From Maratus speciosus (lineage: Eukaryota > Arthropoda > Arachnida > Araneae > Salticidae): DNA of 64,000 bases. The position numbers and the translations under genes were made by a program. Under the pieces are notes generated by a model, which saw only the letters and a list, made by a program, of their open reading frames with translations, was not told where the DNA came from and made no database searches. The stretch is taken from positions 257,631,525 to 257,695,524 of the forward strand of contig OZ010793.1 of the NCBI GenBank assembly GCA_963932465.1, in the 5' to 3' direction. Of this stretch, positions 23,274-35,389 are shown one piece after another (position 1 is the first letter of the stretch; each line of letters starts with the position of its first letter).

Positions 23274-24232
23274 CTAGATAAGCACGAAAGAAAAGGAAAA
23301 TATTAAAATAACATGCTAATGGATTACACTGTCTGTAATGATAACGTGAACAAACTTTAGGGAGGGCAGAGTAGGACAATCCGCCACACTCCCTCCTCTC
23401 TCTGAATTTCAGGCTTTTGTTTTTATCGTTATCTATTTCTTTATTTTTCTATTGTAAGATGAATATTTTCTCTTGTTTTTACCAATATACTAAAAATCGC
23501 ATGTAAATGAGTGATAATATAAAAAATAATACTTTAAAAATATGTATAAAAAACAATAGAAAATCTGGATTGACTGTATTGAACAAATAATTTTGCCCCC
23601 TCCAAATAATTTTCCAATTGACGCTCCTGAAAATTGAATAAAATCATTAGTCTAGGATGAAAACAGTGAGCGTTCAAAAGAGAGAAAAATACTTAAAGGT
23701 TTTTTAAAAAAATGTTAAAAAAGAGAAATGCATTAACAAAAAAGAGAAAATATATATATATATTTATTAACACTTTATTAAGAGGACAGAATAAACACTT
23801 GACAATGCAGATTTGTTCTCTATACTTACAGAAATCTTCTATGTTTCACCTTAACTGATTCAAGGAGATCAGTAATGCTTTTTACCAACCAATGTAAAAG
23901 TTAGAAAACGCGGTAAAAATTATATTAAAATAAAACTGATATATCTGAAATTCTGCGTTGTTTTATTTATTTATTGGTCTTAAGAGTTTATTGAAGTATC
24001 CGTATAATATGAACATTGGCATTCTTGCTGAGATGTAGAAGGATTGAACATCAGTTTTATTTGTTACATTGTCTCTGATGACTTAATTCATATGCTCATT
24101 TGAAAAATGTACCTTTGCTGTATCGCTACTCCTTTTTGGGAACAAATAAAATATGAATATACGTTATACACGAGCAAAACTTTAACACCATCATTATTTT
24201 CGCTAACAAGTGAATAATAGTGACAATTTTAC
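23274..24232 (-). other. Intron 3 of the minus-strand gene
   Basis: A 959-base phase-1 intron. The donor is CAGG|GTAAAA and the acceptor TATCTAG|AATG. It contains a short (TA)n near 23752 and nothing else recognisable. Confidence 0.55.
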
Positions 24233-24396
24233 CCTGAAATTTATTTACAGTAATGTTTGCAGACTTCTGACTTTTTCTCTTGTGTTTTCTTACTTGTTTA
24301 TTTTTACTCTTTTTGTCTTCATTATACGTGGAATCAGTCTGAACGCTTGTCTTTAGACGTTTCTTCCGTTTCAAACTCATTCGCGGAGCCTTTTGC
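24233..24396 (-). CDS. Unrecognised host gene, basic internal exon
   Basis: A 164-base exon bounded by TTTTATAG|GCAAAAGG and CAGG|GTAAAA on the minus strand. It encodes QKAPRMSLKRKKRLK, SVQTDSTYNED and a Lys/Arg-rich run with KKSKNKQVRKHKRK. Its first G completes the AA left by exon 27566, and its last G is completed by AA of exon 23273, so both junctions keep the frame. The composition suggests a nuclear-localisation or nucleic-acid-contacting tail, by analogy only. A palindromic MITE lies 95 bases upstream of its acceptor, in intron 2. Confidence 0.6.
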
Positions 24397-24491
24397 CTAT
24401 AAAATTCAAAATAATAAATTTCAATGCACATATGAGACATTCTCACAAAATTTTAACTTTCAGGAATAAAAATCTGGTGAAATTAAACTTA

Positions 24492-24892
24492 TAGTCCAAG
24501 AGCCGACAGCACAAAAATCCATGTTATAAAGCACAAGAAAAAAGAAAAACCTATATTTTATGGAAGAGTAGAAGTAGGGGAATCCTAATGATCCATGTCT
24601 GCCGGAAGTGAAGTGGTGCATAAGCCAAAAATTAATACCGCCAGTAGTTGACTCGTAGGTTTATCAGTACACGTTCTACAAACAAAGGTATGAAAACATG
24701 GAGGATAGTTGTAGGACAAACACAGTGATAAACCTACGAGTCAACCACTGGTAGTATTAATTTTTGGCTTATGCACCACTTCACTTCCGGCACAAATGGA
24801 TCATTCGATTCCCCTACTTCTACTCTCGTAAAATAAAGCTTTTTTTCTTGTACTCGATAACATAGGGTTTTGTGCTGTCGGTTCTTGGACTA
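24492..24892. mobile_element. Palindromic MITE, Harbinger-like (TTA flanks)
   Basis: Ends TAGTCCAAGAGCCGACAGCA and the complementary TGCTGTCGGTTCTTGGACTA, with TTA on both sides (24489-24491, 24893-24895). The arms of about 190 bases pair along most of their length (GTGCATAAGCCAAAAATTAA with its complement, GTAGAAGTAGGGGAATC with its complement). A 3-bp TWA duplication is characteristic of PIF/Harbinger, although a TA-type origin cannot be excluded. It sits in intron 2 close to the exon at 24396. Confidence 0.7.
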
Positions 24893-27565
24893 TTAATAAA
24901 ATAACATTTTAAACTTATAGACGAATTCCTTAATGATTCAAAATAAAGAAAAAATGGTCAGCAGCGAAGATTTTTTTAAATTTAACTTAGGTTTAAGTTA
25001 TACTTGCTAATTTAATTTTCCTTACCGTTTTACCTCTCTAACTTTTTATTTTCTTCTTTTACTTATAATGAATTTGCATAGTACCCACAGAACATTCAAA
25101 TAAGAACTAATAACAATGTAGTATTTTCAGTACAAAATTTTAGTATAACATTGTCTTAAAGGGGTGTTAAAGAAGGGACGGTAAGAAAAAAAAGGGGACT
25201 GTAAGGAAAAGTACCACTTATATTTAGGCAAATCATATTAAGACTATGTGATAGCTACAATATTCATCGATTTTTAGAAACAGTTATTTACATAGGATTA
25301 AATTAAAAAAAAAAAATTACCTTGAAAAGTGCAGGAATAAACCTTGGGGACGGTAAGACTACCAATAAAACCACGATTCTTGAAATTGATATTTAAATGC
25401 TGATTTAAATTCTGCAGTAAATTTTCTGTTAAAGAATTTTAGCCATTCTTTCTCTAGCATACTTCTGCATGAGAAAAAAGTTGAAAAAAGTTCTGTGGCT
25501 GCATCTGAAGTGATTATCTGTATAATTTTAGTAAGAGGGACGACAAGGAATCTAAAATCCAGGGACAGAGTAAAAAAATAATAACAACCGTAAAAATGTG
25601 TGCGGGTTAATTTTTTTGTTACATATTTATATAAACAGTAGTCCCAGTTAAAAAAAATTACATTGAATTACTTTTATTGAAACAATTTTATACAGGCAGC
25701 TCCAAACTTAAAAATCAGCATCAGGGACCCGGGGCGGTAAAGAATTTCGTGGTATATTTGGGCCCCCAACATCGTCCAAAATTTATTTATCTCGTTAATA
25801 TTGTTATACAGTCATGCAATGGGATATTTTCCAGTATAAAAAATAAAAAAACACAAGAATATGTGCTAAAATAAAAATTATTATTCAGGAACTTAAAAGT
25901 CAAAATTATGTGAGAATGTCTCATATATACTACACACTCACACTGAGATACACATTTAAAAAGAAATAAAAGGTAAAACCGTCTAATATAAGCTTTGATA
26001 AAGAAGATAAGTAAAATCAGATGATATGTTTGAAATGCTAATTATCTTTATCTTCGTAATAAGATCTTTCGGGTTCCGCTCCACACAAGACCAATTCAAG
26101 AAGCATGCTTAGAATATCTGTTTTAGAGTTATTTTTGTTGTCATTTTGATGTTGTGCATGATGCCATTTTAGGTATCGAAGCGCTCACAGTTCAGATCTA
26201 CTTTCAGAGAAAAGGCCGAGGTCACAAGAAACCAAATATAGAACAGTGCTTAATTTGTGCCGGAACTCAGCTCCGGTACTTCTTTTCTTTTAAAGAATAT
26301 TTAAATATCAGACGAAATAAACCGGAGCTGATAAATAAAAATACTGCGCACCGAAGACTGCCGGACTTTTCTTAAGATCAAGCATTATCAAATTTAAGTT
26401 CATTAGGGTAGATGGTCCTTCGTAATTTAATTAAGCTAAATTTGAGCCAGGATTGTGTGTCCATTCATGGCTAGCATGTGACACCACAACCTCAATACAA
26501 TTGTTAGCTTTGTGTGATATTTTTCATTAAAGTGGTAATTTATGTATAAACTCATTACCATTGATTAAAATTTTTATTACATTTTATTATATACTTTTTC
26601 TTAAAATTTGTTACGTATATATATTTTTTAAATATCTTGAAATTTTTCTATTGTTCCAGAAAAATTTTAATTTTTTGCAAATAAATGTGTGAAACAGACA
26701 TATGTAAGTGGAGAGAGAGGACGAAGTGGAGGAATAGAGATACGCGGTGGTGATTATGATTAATACTGCAGATGCAGAATATTACTGCTCCTGTACTTTT
26801 TTGTTAGAAATTACGCCTTGGTATTGAACACAGGGAACAACAAAGATGTTCTTTGGAAAGAAAGGATAAAGTAGATGGAACAAGGGCGGACTTCTTTTTA
26901 AAGAGACCACAATCAACGAAGAGACAGGCGACGGTACTCCACCGATTCCGTCTTTTTTCAACCTACCTTGATCCCAGGGTAGTTCGACAATTGATGAAAA
27001 CCAGACTATCTTGATTACGTGACATCTAAGAAGAGTGCAAGTATCGCGGCCTATCTCTTTCGTTGACTACGAAAGAGGTCCTGGTGCAAGAAGATCTTGA
27101 GGTGCCCTAATTTAGTTTCAAAGATTTAAAAAAAGGGGGGGAGGTCTCTTTCAAGTCGCATTGAAGACCCCTTTAAGCATGAGGGCCAGAATGCTGATTT
27201 TTGTTTGTTTAAAAGGTTAAAAAACGTTCTTAAGCGCGAACCCAGATGCATTGTATCTATCGCAAACCCTTTATAGCCGGCCTTGGAAAAAAATAGATCT
27301 AAACGTTATCCAAACGCTGGTAACCAGTTTTTTTAAACCCTCAAATGTAGTTTATTGCGACAAACTTCATTGTGTAGCTGACGGACAACATCAAAATTGT
27401 TCCTCTTCATGTTTGTACTAGTATGCATTCATTATGAAGAAAACTACAATAGTAAAAGAACTATGATGTCGGACATCGGACACTTTTAAGACTGTCCTTG
27501 TAAATAACTCTACAAATTTAGATAAGTATTAGATAATAAATACATAAGCAGTCAAATAAACTTAC
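24893..27565 (-). other. Intron 2 of the minus-strand gene, main part
   Basis: Intron 2 runs 27565-24397 (3.2 kb, phase 2, donor CAAA|GTAAGT). Besides the MITE at 24492-24892 it holds a GGGACGGTAAG-like word several times (25160-25360) and a short repeat at 26244-26387. A GC-richer stretch at 26880-27200 has no readable frame. The plus-strand open frames 25677-25874 and 26154-26375 have no support as genes. Confidence 0.5.
26244..26387 (+). repeat. Short repeat, CAGTGCTTAATTTGTGCCGG family
   Basis: Same family and order of words as 9299-9160 on the other strand. The right end AAGATCAAGCATTA is a loose invert of the left end. Intronic position within the minus-strand gene. Confidence 0.45.
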
Positions 27566-28952
27566 TTTGCACTGTAAACTTTTTCAGCTGATATTTTACG
27601 ACAGATGGGCACTGTACAGTAGATTCTGCCGGATGATGTCTTGTCTGATAACCAGAAGGAAATCGGGTGGAAATAGTGATTCTCAGACTTCAGTGTCTCA
27701 CTTTTACCCTCAAAATAATCCATAGAATAATTTAAACGGTTATGCCTTTGATAAAATAGCATTTCATTCATGTCTGGAAGTGACGCATTTCTTGTGACAA
27801 AAATCTTATCACATTTAGTGACTTGAATTTGTTTGATAGAATCAACAGATTTGCTCCTGCGAAGACCACCTGGAATTACTAATGAAGATACATTCGTAAA
27901 GAACTGAGCAGTGTAAAAAATTTTCTTCAATTTAATATTATCATTTCTTATTTTTCCGTTCTTTATTTTACGCTCCTTTTCATTTGGCGGTATTTTTACA
28001 GGTTTTTCCTCTTCTATTTTGGGCAAATCTTTGAAGCTCTTTCCGAATATTTTTAAAAATTTCTCTTCTAAATCATCTAATTTTTCTTTCGATGGTGCTT
28101 TTACAGACTCCGTTTTTTCGGTTTCGGACGAATCTGTCAATGTTCTGCCGATCATCCTTGAAGCTCGCTCATCAAGAGAGATAATGTCGTGCAACACATC
28201 ATCTTCCTTTTCACCACCATCATCATCATCGGTTTTGTGACCATTATCCACTGCTAATTCATCACTATAACTTAATGTGAGATCAAACATGCAGTTTTCA
28301 GGAACACCTTCTCCAAATCTTCGTATCTGCCGCCTTTTCCTTGGTTTCTTTTTATCCATTTTAAAAGTAGAAGCCCCTCGCCAAATTTTCATATTTGCAT
28401 CCAAGCTATTTTCATTGTTTATGTTTTCATTTTGTTGAAAGTTCTTGGTACCATCTATTGATTGTAAATTAACATCATGTTTCAGTTCTTCATTTGCGAT
28501 TCTACGAGATTTTGTTTCATCACTGGTTTTAATTATTTCAGCTAAGTTTACCGTTTCCAGTGAATATTGTGAGACAGTATTCGTAAAACACCTAGAGAAC
28601 TGATCAGCTATAATTATTTTCTGCAATATGCTATTAAGTTTCAAGAAAGGTATAAGAGTACATACCGGAACAACTGGTAAAATATCAGTATCACATACTT
28701 CTTCCAGAGCTTTCCATCCAGACCATGCTTTACCACATTCATCACTTATAAGTAATTTGAAATAACAAACAATGCCTGATGGGAAGAAAACTTCGATTGT
28801 TCGTTTTCTGTATTTTCTAACTTTCAGATGACTCTTCGGTACCATATTTACCAATATATTTATTTCTTCTGGTAACAAATTATTATTGCTGTTGTTACTT
28901 AATATCAAATTAGTGTAACATTTTAAGAATATAATGAAATTCTCTGTCATGC
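27566..28952 (-). CDS. Unrecognised host gene, large central exon (461 codons)
   Basis: The longest coding stretch of the window. The minus strand shows acceptor TTTCTTTCAACAG|GC, then an uninterrupted frame to AAA|GTAAGT. The earliest ATG is at 28950; the open frame before it is intronic. From that Met: residues 1-140 are mixed hydrophobic/polar with IEVFFPSGIVCYFK and AWSGWKALEE; near 200 lies KKKPRKRRQIRR, a nuclear-signal-like run; near 240 DDDDGGEKEDD; then a Lys/Glu-rich linker; around 360-390 GGLRRSKSVDS and a conserved-looking SLPDMNEMLF; the end has HPISFWLSD and a Cys-containing tail. I do not recognise a domain. It could be a fast-evolving nuclear or cytoskeletal protein; function is not assignable. 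The GC leader implies a preceding phase-1 exon, unless ATG 28950 is the start. Confidence 0.75.
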
Positions 28953-30715
28953 CTGTTGAAAGAAACAGAAAATTTGACAATTTATAAATAATAATGACAA
29001 TTCACCTAATAAAAGTTTAATAAAATTTTTAAACTTGCAACGAATTTATTTAATCTAATACTGAAAATACTATGAATATAATGCTTATCAAATTCTCTTT
29101 ATTATAAGTTACATTGTTTATTCCTCTCAAATCTACGTATAAAGAAGCTCAGTATTACGACTTTCAATAAATAGGTTAAAGTAAAATTGCATTGGACAGT
29201 TCTATATCAAGACTTCTTCAATGGATAAAATATGTTGTAAAAAAATATATTTTTTTAACAATAATCCATATATTTCTTAAGGATCCTTTTCAGATAGTGA
29301 CAGTAATGTTAATAACTTGGTCAAAACTAACCTATTTACAAGTAAAGATAAATCAGTCTTAAATGATAAAGGAGTTTTAAATCAGTTATGTAATATATTT
29401 GACAATTAAGATTATCCTTGGCGCAGTACAATATAAGCAAATAAAACAACGTTTTAAGCACCAGAAACGGTACTAAATGCTATCGAAACTAAGATGCAAT
29501 TAATTAAAAAGTTCTGCGGTTTAAAACGTAGTTTTACCTGCTTATAATACAATATAGTTGTATAGCTTGTGTTTAACATATCAGTATGAAAGAACTATAT
29601 TACTACACATCAGAAGTCCATAACTTCCAAGACTTCTGTAATCATACTATGCATGGACTTTGATAAAACCATTAAAGTCTCATGATCACGTTCAAATTTA
29701 GCAAATGAATTAATATTTCATATAAGTATTAATTCAATTTACATTTCGTGTTGTACCTTCTCTTTTGTCTTTTTAATAAATCGCCCCCCCCCCCCCCACA
29801 CACACACACACAACCACCACCAGATGCAAAATCAAAGCTTTGAAATTTTATAATGTGAACATTCCGACTTATGTTAGTCCCTCCTTTTAAGAAGGTTCTC
29901 AAATACGATCTGCAGTGGTATATAGGGAGTTCAAGCCTAATTCTAGGTCATCTGGTTCGGTGACTTAAACTAAGATTCTTGGTTATGGAAGACTGAACCT
30001 AGGCCCTAGGTCTGAACTCTATATGAGACTAGCGACCAACGGAATATGAAATTCAATTGGTTGAGGTGATTTTGGACAAAAACGAATCTCCAAGCATCTT
30101 GGCGAACCTGCAACTACCAGCGTGACCAATGCCAGGCCAGTTCATGACTTTTATGACGTCAAACGGACCGGATCATCTAAACTCAATTTCTCCGTAGTAA
30201 AGCATTAAGAAAGTGCATAACGTCTTTAAAAGATGACTTTTTAAAGTATATTACAGGTATCTAATGGGTATGTATTGTTTTTATTTATAATCTGTACAGT
30301 TCTGGGATCATTTAGACATATTATTTTAAGGATTTAGTGAATTTTTTATTAGTTAAATTTATTACTACTTTTTGATAAGTCATCGTTGTGCTAGAGCTTG
30401 ATGGGTTTTTAAGCCTAACGGTAAATTGCTACATAGTTTCATGTTTTTAGAACTAAATTTGTTTCATTGCTTGTCTTGTGCTATAATCTGTTTATTTTAT
30501 AGGTCCGAATACGCTGTTTTCAGTTTATTTTTTCTTTCGTTATAGAATTAAAAGCTTTAAATTGTGCATTCTATTAAATGTTATATTTTGTACATTTGTT
30601 TAGCATGTAGCTTATGTTTACTTTTAATTTTCTCCCTAAAAAATTTCTACACAGCAATCTAACGAAGTAAAATTTATTTCTCAATATATTTAATTTCTCA
30701 TTTTGATTAGATTTA

Positions 30716-31608
30716 CAGTATATCTCGGCGTATAATAAGCACTTTTAACTCTAAAAAATGACTTCATTTTTCCGTGTGCGTGTTATACACCGAATATAAA
30801 TTGGTTGATGTAAAATCATAAGTAGAAAACATTCCAAATATTTAGAGGTATATTTAAATGCATTTATAAATCAATATAAACAAAGAAACGTACAATATAT
30901 ATTTTATAACAAACTTAATTTTCCTTATCAGATAACATGAAATGTTCGTTATACTCGTTCTCATTTATGTTTTCGGGAAAGTCATCTTCTTCACCAACTG
31001 TCGCTTTCGTGTATTTTATCCTCACTGTCGCTTTCATCTAGCCATAAATATTATTACATTAGTTTATTCTTTTTTCTATTGTCTGTTTTATGGGTTCTAA
31101 ACATATCTCAAACTAAGTGACTTTCTGGTTTTCTTAAAGTTGTAAAGTCCAAAACTTTTTTTATCCACAATTTTAACCAATTTTCGTCCATCCAGCCCTT
31201 CTCATGGACATGAACAAAAACTCCATTTGTAAAATTGCCAAATGGCTTTGATTCCATTTGAAAATTACCATTGGTTTTAATTTGGTATTTTAGCTTAGCA
31301 AGAAAGGGCCACTGTGAAGTGGGATTTTTCGTGTTCCATAGTTTTAAATACTCAGTATTTGCTTCTATTGTTTCTACACTTTTGTTTCCTATTATATCGA
31401 ACATTACTGGCGTTTCGTCCATATTTCCAAATTGAGACAATCATAGTTTTCAATGACAAACTTCTGGAAAGTTAACGGTTTCGGTTCTAAGTATTTCTGG
31501 TGCGTTTTCGTGGGAAAACTTGATGCGTGTTATACAGCAGTATATGCTTGAAATAAATATATATATACTCTTAAATTAGCGATGCGTGTTATACGGCGTG
31601 ATATACGG
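30716..31608 (-). mobile_element. pogo/Tigger-like element with transposase relic
   Basis: The left end CAGTATATCTCGGCGTATAA and inverted right end CCGTATATCACGCCGTATAA match at 17 of 20 positions. TA flanks both (30714-30715, 31609-31610). Inside on the minus strand is a decayed transposase. At 893 bp it lacks the N-terminal DNA-binding half, so it is an internally deleted copy lying in putative intron 1 of the minus-strand gene and in the same orientation. Confidence 0.8.
30915..31440 (-). pseudogene. pogo/Tigger transposase (DDE_1), C-terminal half
   Basis: An open stretch from 31440 contains GNMDETPVMFDI, the first catalytic Asp context of pogo/Tigger and jerky-type DDE_1 transposases, then FVHVHEKGWMDENWLKLWI. 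After a stop at 31110-31108 another frame resumes the family words DMFRTHKTD, and a third gives an acidic tail ending in EYNEHFMLSDKEN with TAA at 30917-30915. At least two frame breaks separate these. The second and third catalytic residues cannot be placed confidently. Dead relic. Confidence 0.75.
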
Positions 31609-32292
31609 TAATAGTTTTTGTATAATTCAGAATGTTACTGTACCTTGGCTTTCTATCAGTCTTTTAAATTGCATTTTAAAACTTAAGGTAACCTTCAGAT
31701 GAATATTTTAGTAGTACTAAAATATACATATTCTGTATTTTAAAAAGTATGTCTGAAATATATGCATATTTTACTTATTTATAAATATGCAAATGGTATT
31801 TCATTTAAGTTGCTGTGATGGAAATATTTTGTAATATTTTAATCCAATATAATGGGCCGTTAATTTGAAGTTAAAATTAAATTTGAAGTTCTTTTTAATT
31901 AACATGCGTTGTGTAATATTGCAATAAAACCCTCCGTTCTTTGAGGTCAGCAATTGTAAAAAAAAAAAAGGAAAAAGGAAACTTCTTACTTGTATATCTG
32001 TAAAGAAATGATGAGGAGACTTTTAAGCAGAAATCAAACTTTTTTTTCATCTTGTTGAAGAGAAGTAATAGGCCTTCACCAGTTGGTCACCGATTTTTAA
32101 AATAAATACGTTGCCGATAAAATAATTTATTCCTCTTTAAGAAAATCTTTAAAATGTAAGATGCAGCACTAGGTGAATTTTCTATAGATAAAAATCTCAA
32201 TTAAAGCCTTTTTAAACGAACAGGAAAATAAATTTAACAGGAGTTATTAAAAACGCAGACATCGTTTTCGGAAACTTTTTACCGGATTCCAC

Positions 32293-32340
32293 CAAAGCCG
32301 CCTAAAGACTATCTCGATAGATAGTCTTGAGGCGGCTTTG
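32293..32340. repeat. 48-bp near-perfect hairpin flanked by direct repeats
   Basis: CAAAGCCGCCTAAAGACTAT continues CT, then a CGAT loop, then the reverse complement with a single mismatch: two 22-base arms. ATTCCAC precedes it (32286-32292) and follows it (32341-32347), extendable to 8 bases (GATTCCAC) if the last G is counted in the right copy. This looks like a minimal insertion with a target duplication. The GC-rich arms stand out from the AT-rich intron. Confidence 0.7.
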
Positions 32341-35300
32341 ATTCCACATCCATCGGCAGGCAGACCGGAGCCGAAGCTCGCGGCCTTTGTGAAACAAAAA
32401 CTAACTCATAACAGATCACCAGCAAAACAGATTCTGATTTAAAATTAACGGAATTTTTAATTTATAGTAAGAATACGGGGACTTCAAAAGTTACTGAAAG
32501 AAAGGATTTAAATCTATTAGAGAATTTAAAATATTAGGTAATGTCTTAATAAACAAATCCGAAAGAAAACATTTAAAAAGCTTTATTTTTATTTGCTCCA
32601 CGCTCGGTGATTAGACACACCTCCGAAAGATCGACATCCATTCAATGCATATGCCGTGAGAAGCTTGCTCCAATGACGTCATCACAATCGTACAGATCTC
32701 AAAGGAGAAGCACCCCATGCCAGGCGCTGCGGAACATTAGAGAACTTGCCGATCTGCGGTCGAAACGAAATCGCCCGCGCAAAAATAAATATGGATTTAA
32801 GTTTAAAGAACATCGATGTATAAGGCCAAAAGAAAAAAAAAAGTAACATGATTTAAACACTGTGAGATTTCATCTCACAGTTGCTGTAAAATAGATTTCA
32901 CAATCCTTCACAAAAATGCATGTTAAAAAGGATTTTGGATTTTTCTTTTACTTTTGATAAACATGCAATGCTGCATTTTACTAAAATAATTATTTGCAAA
33001 CACAAAACACAGCTGCTAACATCCCCATTTTTTTCCAATCAAATAAACATATTATGAACCAGAAGTTTTACTTAAATAAAAGCAAGGCACATTTTACAAT
33101 GCTTCTGTGTTAAGGTTTATAAACTATGTGCAAAATAAAATCTAGTTTATGTGTATTTATAAACAATTCCTTATGTACTAAAACTCTTTCATCTTAAACC
33201 TAGATCTAAAATTTGTATGTTGAGTTTAAACATTTATGTTTTCTTTTCGGAATCTTGACTATATGATCTTTACAATTCAGTGAGAATGGTTTTCACATCA
33301 ATCTGACATGAACCTTTTGTGGCCCAAAAAGTGTCACGGAGTATTTTTAACATCACATTCCTCAGTGACACTTCCCCGGACAAATTTTCTGCGTAAAGTT
33401 GCTTTTAAGTGCTTGAGCTCTGTGTCTTGGTTCTGACTTAACCAGTTCTTCATGATTGCGTGACTAGCACTTCAGGTATGTCGTAAAATATTAATATTAT
33501 TTGTTATTTCTCATCAGATAGTTTAAATTAGATTTGTTTCCATTTTAATAAGTTTTTTATTTGAATTCTATTATATATAAAAATATATTTTTATTATAAA
33601 AGGCACAGTTGAAAAAAAAAAAGTTATTTTTTTTTTTTTTTTATTAAGATCTTAGAGTGAACAACTATCAGTAGTTTAATATATTTTGTTGGTCGCGCTC
33701 CGACCGAGTGCTCTCATGGTTGTGACGTCACTACCTTGACGTCACACCGTGAACTGGCTTTGAATTTCGTTGGTCACGCTACCAGTAAGCTCTTGTTTGT
33801 TAACTTATCTCACTTCTCTAATCGAAATCTCCAGCAAGTGTCGCCAGATTCTGGAATAACGAGAGGGCTTGTGTACAAACAAACATTTCCGTCAACCAAT
33901 CTATCACTACATTTTTGTCGTAGCGATCATTGCTGGAAACATCGTGGAGGCATAAGCCAATCATAGTATAGACCTGTTAAACGTAGACCAATCAAATTTC
34001 CCGAACTCATGTGTATAGTAGGAGTCCTAAAGAACGGATAGGGGTTTCTTGCTGACCTACAGTAATTTGGCCCACAGTGACGTCAGCTGTCCTTTCCTAG
34101 GTTTTCCATTGTTTGGGCAAAAACTTCTGTGTTAGCATAATCTGATCATGCGGCCTGTGCGTATGTCTCTACTCTCATATAGAGGTAACCTTTTTAACGT
34201 AGTATGTGGACCCATAATAAAAAGAGATTACATGGATTACAGGAGTTGGAGCTTTAAACTTGAATCAGCTGTTGCAGAAAATATTCCCACTTGTGCCTTG
34301 GAACATTAGGAAATAGTTTTTTTTTTTTTTTTCGTCAAAATGGATACTTGTTGAAACGAAGCTCGGTAATTTAGTTTAGGCTATGATCGCACAAGATTGC
34401 GTGTTTTTTATTTTACTATTGTTTATCGACTTTATGCAAAAGAGAATTCGCGTGACTTAAAATATTTAGAGAGCAGCCAAACTGCAAAAAAAGGAATATT
34501 TTCTCCCCCCCCCCCCCCACACACACACAATATGACCACAATTTTTCCCTGTTCTGGGCAGAGAGAATACTAAACAAATATGTGTGTTTAAAATGAACTA
34601 CTTTTAAGTATTTACAATGGTAATGTTTTCTGTTATGACTATTTTTATTCATTAAAAATATAAAATTTTTACTTTGTTTTACAAATTTTTTTTTATATAG
34701 TTAATGAAATAATTTTGGTCTAAGAGTTGTTCATTTTAAACACACATGTATGTTTAGTATCTTTACCAAATTTCATGACAGTCCATAAATACTTTCTCAA
34801 GATATCATGCGTGCAATGACTTATGGAGTTTAAAAAAAAGAGCTATTTTGATTTCAACAATAGATAAATTCTGTAAAAAGCTAACAAATTTCTAATGACA
34901 GCATATTACAAAGCACAATCTGTTTAATCAATATCCAAAATTTCATGTTTATACATAAAAAGGTTTTGAAGATAGACTAATTCACATTTTGAATGTTTTC
35001 GTTAAATGTTAAATTTCGTCGCGTTTAAAAGGTACAAGACCCCTTAATCTTTTGATATAACAAAGATGGAAGCATGCTGAATTTAGGTCTTAACGGAGAC
35101 CCTGTATAGCTTATTGTGCTCTTTGTAACTTTTATTAGTATTATTTTATAATCGTGAATGCACTTTTTAAATTGTTTTTGCAGGGTAAGAGATAAATTTG
35201 CCTACTTAAAAAAAAGTTTTTAGTCAACAATAATTTTGAAATAGCTTTCCGGTTCGTGAATATTACCATTTCGAGACCTGCTTGTTACGTGTGTTTAAAT

Positions 35301-35349
35301 AATTAGAATTTCTGAATAACAAACATAAAATTTAAATCTATATATTTAC

Positions 35350-35389
35350 CTAACTGAGCCTTCCAGAGATCTCCGCCAATACTTGTCTG
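35350..35389 (-). CDS. Candidate 40-base upstream exon of the unrecognised gene
   Basis: The minus strand shows TTTTATTTTAG|CAG|ACAAGT, a tandem NAGNAG acceptor, then a frame QTSIGGDLWKAQL and a donor TTAG|GTAAAT. The leftover G joins the GC of the exon at 28952 to give Gly, so the frame continues as KAQLGMTENF. The phase match is 1-in-3 by chance, and the splice sites are good, but the exon is short and 6.4 kb away. Using the second AG would remove one Gln. Further 5' exons were not found. Confidence 0.4.

Larger units (their letters stand above)
28953..35349 (-). other. Putative intron 1, with nested repeats
   Basis: 6.4 kb between the big exon and the candidate microexon. It holds a (C)n(AC)n run (29785-29812), a pogo-like relic (30716-31608), a 48-bp hairpin (32293-32340), a GC-richer patch with TGACGTCATC (32607-32790), T- and A-runs and a second (C)n(AC)n run (34504-34529). 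The plus-strand frames 32607-32846 and 33736-33966 lack recognisable products. The block at 33690-34130, with two TGACGTCA-type words and CCAAT words, could be regulatory or repeat. Confidence 0.35.

Noticed and set aside
28019..28240. 73-codon plus-strand frame opposite the large exon
   Set aside because: Ser-rich antisense shadow of the acidic/Lys-rich coding exon.
29913..30035. Weak inverted repeat around GGAGTTCAAGCCTAATTCTA
   Set aside because: Arms match over only short, gapped stretches; no flanking duplication.
32607..32846. Arg/Lys/Ser-rich plus-strand frame with TGACGTCATC upstream
   Set aside because: No recognised product, no matching splice sites; it ends in an A-run.
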